A stretch of 7,456 bases of DNA from Clostridia bacterium (GTDB lineage Bacteria > Bacillota > Clostridia > Oscillospirales > Acutalibacteraceae). The notes below the pieces were generated by a model that saw nothing but the letters and a program-made list of their open reading frames with translations, had not been told where the DNA came from and did no database searches. The stretch lies in NCBI GenBank assembly GCA_017425745.1, contig JAFOXT010000265.1, positions 1-7,456 on the forward strand, read 5' to 3'. This document shows positions 5,068 through 7,456 of this stretch, piece by piece; the first letter of the stretch is position 1; every line of letters starts with the position of its first letter. Position numbers and translations under genes: made by a program.

Positions 5068-5946
5068 TTAATCAAGTGCATCGGCAACTCCGCCAAGGAA
5101 AGAACCTAACAAGCCTGCAGTTTTTGTTCCTGCAGAGGCAGGAGCAGACGGAGAATCAGAAGAAATAGGAAAATCGCCTATTGTTCTGTCAATAGGTGCA
5201 AGCAGAATCTTTCCTGTACCTCTGTAAACATTAACGAAACCTTCACCTGAAGCAGCCGAACCGATAAGGGTTTTATTTGTACGCTCAACTGTTAATGATA
5301 ATGAGTCACTCCAAGCAATAGCAAAGCTTCCATCAACTTTAAGAACATCGTTTTCGAGAGTAACTTCAATGAGCTCTTCCTGCGGACAACGACATTCAAG
5401 CACAGCAATTCCGTTACCTTCAAGTGCGAGATTAAATAAACCTTCACCGCCAAGAACAGCAGATGAAATATTTGAACGAGCAACTACCTTTTGTTTAATT
5501 GAAGCATCACAAGCAAGAAACAGACCGTCATCAAGAACAACCTTTCCGTTCCAATTGGCTGTATCAAGCAAAATGAGATGTCTGTATGTAGGTTCAAGCA
5601 CAAGGATGCCGTTACCAACATATTCAGGTTTAATTGTGCTTTCACCGGTAACTTTTCCTTTAACTAATTTTCCGAGAAAATCTGTAGCACCTTTAACCCC
5701 TGTAGTTACCTTCACATCACCCACAGTCCACTGCATTGCTCCTGCCTGACAGATAATACCGTTTGATTTTGAAAGATCGCAGATAACCTGTCTTTTTCTG
5801 ATGTTCATTTTATCACAAAAATATGCAGTTACTGCAGTTGAAGGAGATACACTTAAATCTCTTTTATATTGAATAACTTGAAAAGGACCTTTTTCAGCAA
5901 TAATTGTAACATCATCATTATTTGTGTAATTATTGATTTTAAACAT
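5068..5946 (-). CDS. AIM24 family protein (formerly DUF124)
   Basis: The 292-residue product matches the AIM24/DUF124 family, which folds as stacked beta-sandwich layers related to TRAP. The yeast member is a mitochondrial inner-membrane protein that affects cristae organisation; bacterial members have no assigned biochemical role. Recognisable marks are the glycine-rich beta repeats, ICQAGAMQW (65-73), LGGEGLFNLALEGNG (165-179), and the closing GEGFVNVYRGTGKILLAPI (234-252). There is no signal peptide or clear membrane segment. A Ser/Pro/Ala-rich linker (about 262-277) leads to a small hydrophobic tail, GLLGSFLGGVADAL (278-291), beyond the conserved core. The start is supported by AAGGAGAA (5953-5960), six bases upstream. 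It follows the flavoenzyme gene by 31 bp and probably shares its transcript. Confidence 0.9.
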   Translation of the reverse strand: MFKINNYTNNDDVTIIAEKGPFQVIQYKRDLSVSPSTAVTAYFCDKMNIRKRQVICDLSKSNGIICQAGAMQWTVGDVKVTTGVKGATDFLGKLVKGKVTGESTIKPEYVGNGILVLEPTYRHLILLDTANWNGKVVLDDGLFLACDASIKQKVVARSNISSAVLGGEGLFNLALEGNGIAVLECRCPQEELIEVTLENDVLKVDGSFAIAWSDSLSLTVERTNKTLIGSAASGEGFVNVYRGTGKILLAPIDRTIGDFPISSDSPSAPASAGTKTAGLLGSFLGGVADALD

Positions 5947-5961
5947 AATATATTCTCCTTT

Positions 5962-5975
5962 TATAAAGCTTTATA
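5962..5975. repeat. 14-bp perfect palindrome between the flavoenzyme and AIM24 genes
   Basis: TATAAAGCTTTATA is a perfect inverted repeat with no spacer, lying between the stop codon of the upstream gene and the AIM24 ribosome binding site. It lacks the loop and U-tract of a terminator. In such AT-rich sequence it may be chance, or a weak protein-binding or mRNA-processing site. Confidence 0.3.
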
Positions 5976-5977
5976 TT

Positions 5978-7456
5978 TTACTTAAGATTTACTGCAGCCT
6001 CATAAGCCGCCTTTGTTGCATCGGCAATTCTGCCAACCTTTTTGCAGTCACCGATAAGTATGGGATTATAGCCTGCAACTCTCAATTCGTCAACAAATGA
6101 TGTGTCGGGTCTTGAACCAAGTGAAAGAACAACATCATCAACATTAATCTGTCTCTTTTCACCCGATTTTACATTTTCAATTGTTATGTAACCGTCAGCA
6201 ACAAGACGAAGCTTTTCACCAAGAACAAACTCAGTTCCAGCTGCCCGGAGCTTTGGCATAATGTCATCCTTATGCTGCATCCATATACCGGGAGCAATTT
6301 CATCAGCCATTTCTATAACAGTGACCTTGTTGCCTTTTTCAGTGAGATAATGAGCAGTTTCAAGACCGGTCATACCTGAGCCGATAACAGCAACCTTTTT
6401 GTTTTCAATATTTACCTTGCCCGTAAGAATATCCTCAAAGGTGCAGGGCTCATTTTCTGCGTTAAGACCGAATTTCGGTTTAATGGGCTTACTGCCTGTT
6501 GCAACAATAATTGCAGTGGGGTCAAGCTTCTTAATAAGCTCAAGACTTGCGGGAGTGTTAAGAAGAATCTTTACACCTTTATCTTTACAAGCGGCAACTG
6601 CGTCTTCTATAAACCAGGCTGTCTTACCCTTCTTCGGAGGCGCTGCAGCAAGATTAATCTGTCCGCCTGCCTTATCACTTTTTTCAATAAGTGTTACATC
6701 GAAACCTCGGTCAGCGAGAATTTCTGAGCATACAAGACCTGCAGGGCCTGCACCGATTACCGCAACCTTTCGGCCGTTACCGTCTTTTTTAAGCTCTTCA
6801 CCCTCTTTGCCGATAAAGGGATTTACTGAGCACTCACTGTGTGTACCAACATAAGCGTTGGTGTACATTGACTCAATGCAGTTAAGACAGCAGATACAGC
6901 GCTTTACGGTACCTTTACCGCTGAGCACCTTTTCAGCCCAATGCGGGTCAGCAATATGAGGTCTTCCAAGAGAAACGAAGTCCTGAACACCTTCCTTAAG
7001 CTGAGCTTCAGCCTGCTCAGGTGAACGGATAAGATTTGCGGCAAGAACAGGAATTGATACAGCCTCTTTAATTGCCTTTGCCATATATTTTCTCCAACCG
7101 GGCTCAAATGAAACTGGCTCGAGCCAATAGTTAAAGGTATCGTAGCCTGCTGATGAAACGTCAATTGCATCAGCACCATTCTTTTCGAGGATTTTTGCAA
7201 TTTCTACACCTTCACTGAGAGTGTAACCTTCACCGGCCATACCGATTTTTTCATAGCACTCATCGGCTGAAAGGCGCACAATTACCGGGAAATCGGCACC
7301 GCAACGAGCCTTTATTCCCTTAAGAATATTCACAATAAAACGTGTTCTGTTCTGAAGTGAGCCACCGTATTCGTCAGTTCTTTTGTTGGTTCTCGGGCTG
7401 AGGAACTGCTGAAGAAGATAGCCATGTGCCGAATGAAGCTCAACACCGTCACAGCC
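5978..7456 (-). CDS. NADH:flavin oxidoreductase, enoate reductase / 2,4-dienoyl-CoA reductase type (5' end missing)
   Basis: The reading frame runs unbroken to the right edge; 492 codons are visible and about 150 N-terminal residues are probably missing, since the family is about 640-670 long. These enzymes pass electrons from NADH through FAD and a 4Fe-4S cluster to FMN, reducing activated C=C bonds in the cytoplasm of anaerobes. Visible residues 1-172 are the C-terminal part of the FMN barrel, starting with GVELHSAHGYLLQQFLSPR and including FVSLGRPHIADP. A cysteine cluster follows (C187, C190, C193, C209). The FAD-binding GAGPAG is at 235-240, the NAD-binding GSGMTG at 359-364, and the C-terminal GDCKKVGRIADA binds FAD. 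A GTG at 7331-7333 is internal, not a start. The segment EPVSFEPGW recalls bile-acid BaiCD-type members, but the substrate cannot be named. It is the first visible gene of an operon with AIM24. Confidence 0.95.
   Translation of the reverse strand, partial: GCDGVELHSAHGYLLQQFLSPRTNKRTDEYGGSLQNRTRFIVNILKGIKARCGADFPVIVRLSADECYEKIGMAGEGYTLSEGVEIAKILEKNGADAIDVSSAGYDTFNYWLEPVSFEPGWRKYMAKAIKEAVSIPVLAANLIRSPEQAEAQLKEGVQDFVSLGRPHIADPHWAEKVLSGKGTVKRCICCLNCIESMYTNAYVGTHSECSVNPFIGKEGEELKKDGNGRKVAVIGAGPAGLVCSEILADRGFDVTLIEKSDKAGGQINLAAAPPKKGKTAWFIEDAVAACKDKGVKILLNTPASLELIKKLDPTAIIVATGSKPIKPKFGLNAENEPCTFEDILTGKVNIENKKVAVIGSGMTGLETAHYLTEKGNKVTVIEMADEIAPGIWMQHKDDIMPKLRAAGTEFVLGEKLRLVADGYITIENVKSGEKRQINVDDVVLSLGSRPDTSFVDELRVAGYNPILIGDCKKVGRIADATKAAYEAAVNLK

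Noticed and set aside
5369..5749. Plus-strand open frame of 126 codons opposite the AIM24 gene
   Set aside because: It is antisense to a clear AIM24 coding region, has no recognisable domain or good ribosome binding site, and has Ser/Pro-rich composition typical of a shadow frame.
6399..6854. Plus-strand open frame of 151 codons opposite the flavoenzyme gene
   Set aside because: It lies wholly inside the coding strand of a gene with conserved FAD and NAD motifs and has shadow-type composition.
7331..7333. GTG as the start of the flavoenzyme gene
   Set aside because: The frame continues upstream for 41 codons to the window edge with a well-conserved old-yellow-enzyme segment (GVELHSAHGY and what follows), so GTG encodes an internal valine.

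Overview
The window looks like ordinary chromosome from a low-GC, anaerobic, clostridial-type Firmicute. The evidence is a tryptophan T-box leader, a Rex redox repressor with the clostridial-style wing, textbook TTGACA/TATAAT promoters with 17-bp spacers, strong AGGAG-type ribosome binding sites, and an oxygen-sensitive iron-sulfur flavoenzyme of the old yellow enzyme class. Family or genus cannot be fixed from the sequence alone. I see no transposase, integrase, phage gene, CRISPR array or toxin-antitoxin pair.

Layout, left to right. (1) 4-165, minus strand: two tRNA genes, a CAT-anticodon tRNA (probably tRNA-Ile2) followed by tRNA-Trp, with a near-consensus promoter at 190-218. (2) 327-938, plus strand: rex, the NADH/NAD+-sensing repressor, transcribed divergently from the tRNAs. 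(3) A hairpin at 951-990 that can terminate in both directions lies between rex and the convergent trpB. (4) 989-2233, minus strand: a stand-alone trpB (no trpA in view), preceded by a complete tryptophan T-box riboswitch (about 2334-2556) with its own promoter (2579-2607). (5) 2623-3990, minus strand: a MATE-family exporter. No terminator separates it from the trpB promoter. (6) 4018-4098: two back-to-back promoters, one for the MATE gene (minus) and one with perfect consensus for the next gene (plus). (7) 4130-4987, plus strand: a beta-hydroxyacid dehydrogenase whose substrate loop resembles sulfolactaldehyde reductase YihU rather than the usual SGG type. (8) A strong terminator at 5013-5047, usable from both sides. 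(9) 5068-7456, minus strand: an apparent two-gene operon. The promoter-distal gene is an AIM24-family protein. The promoter-proximal gene is an FMN/FAD/4Fe-4S enoate-reductase-type enzyme cut off by the right edge of the window.

The most informative element is the T-box. Its specifier codon UGG pairs with the CCA anticodon, and its antiterminator bulge UGGC pairs with the GCCA 3' end, of the tRNA-Trp encoded about 2.4 kb away in the same window. trpB is therefore expected to be switched on when tRNA-Trp is uncharged, so that indole plus serine can be turned into tryptophan. The bulge departs from the family consensus (UUA where ACC is usual). I found no convincing wholly new system. The points worth checking are the variant T-box, the lone TrpB, the unusual substrate loop of the dehydrogenase, and the flavoenzyme-AIM24 pairing.
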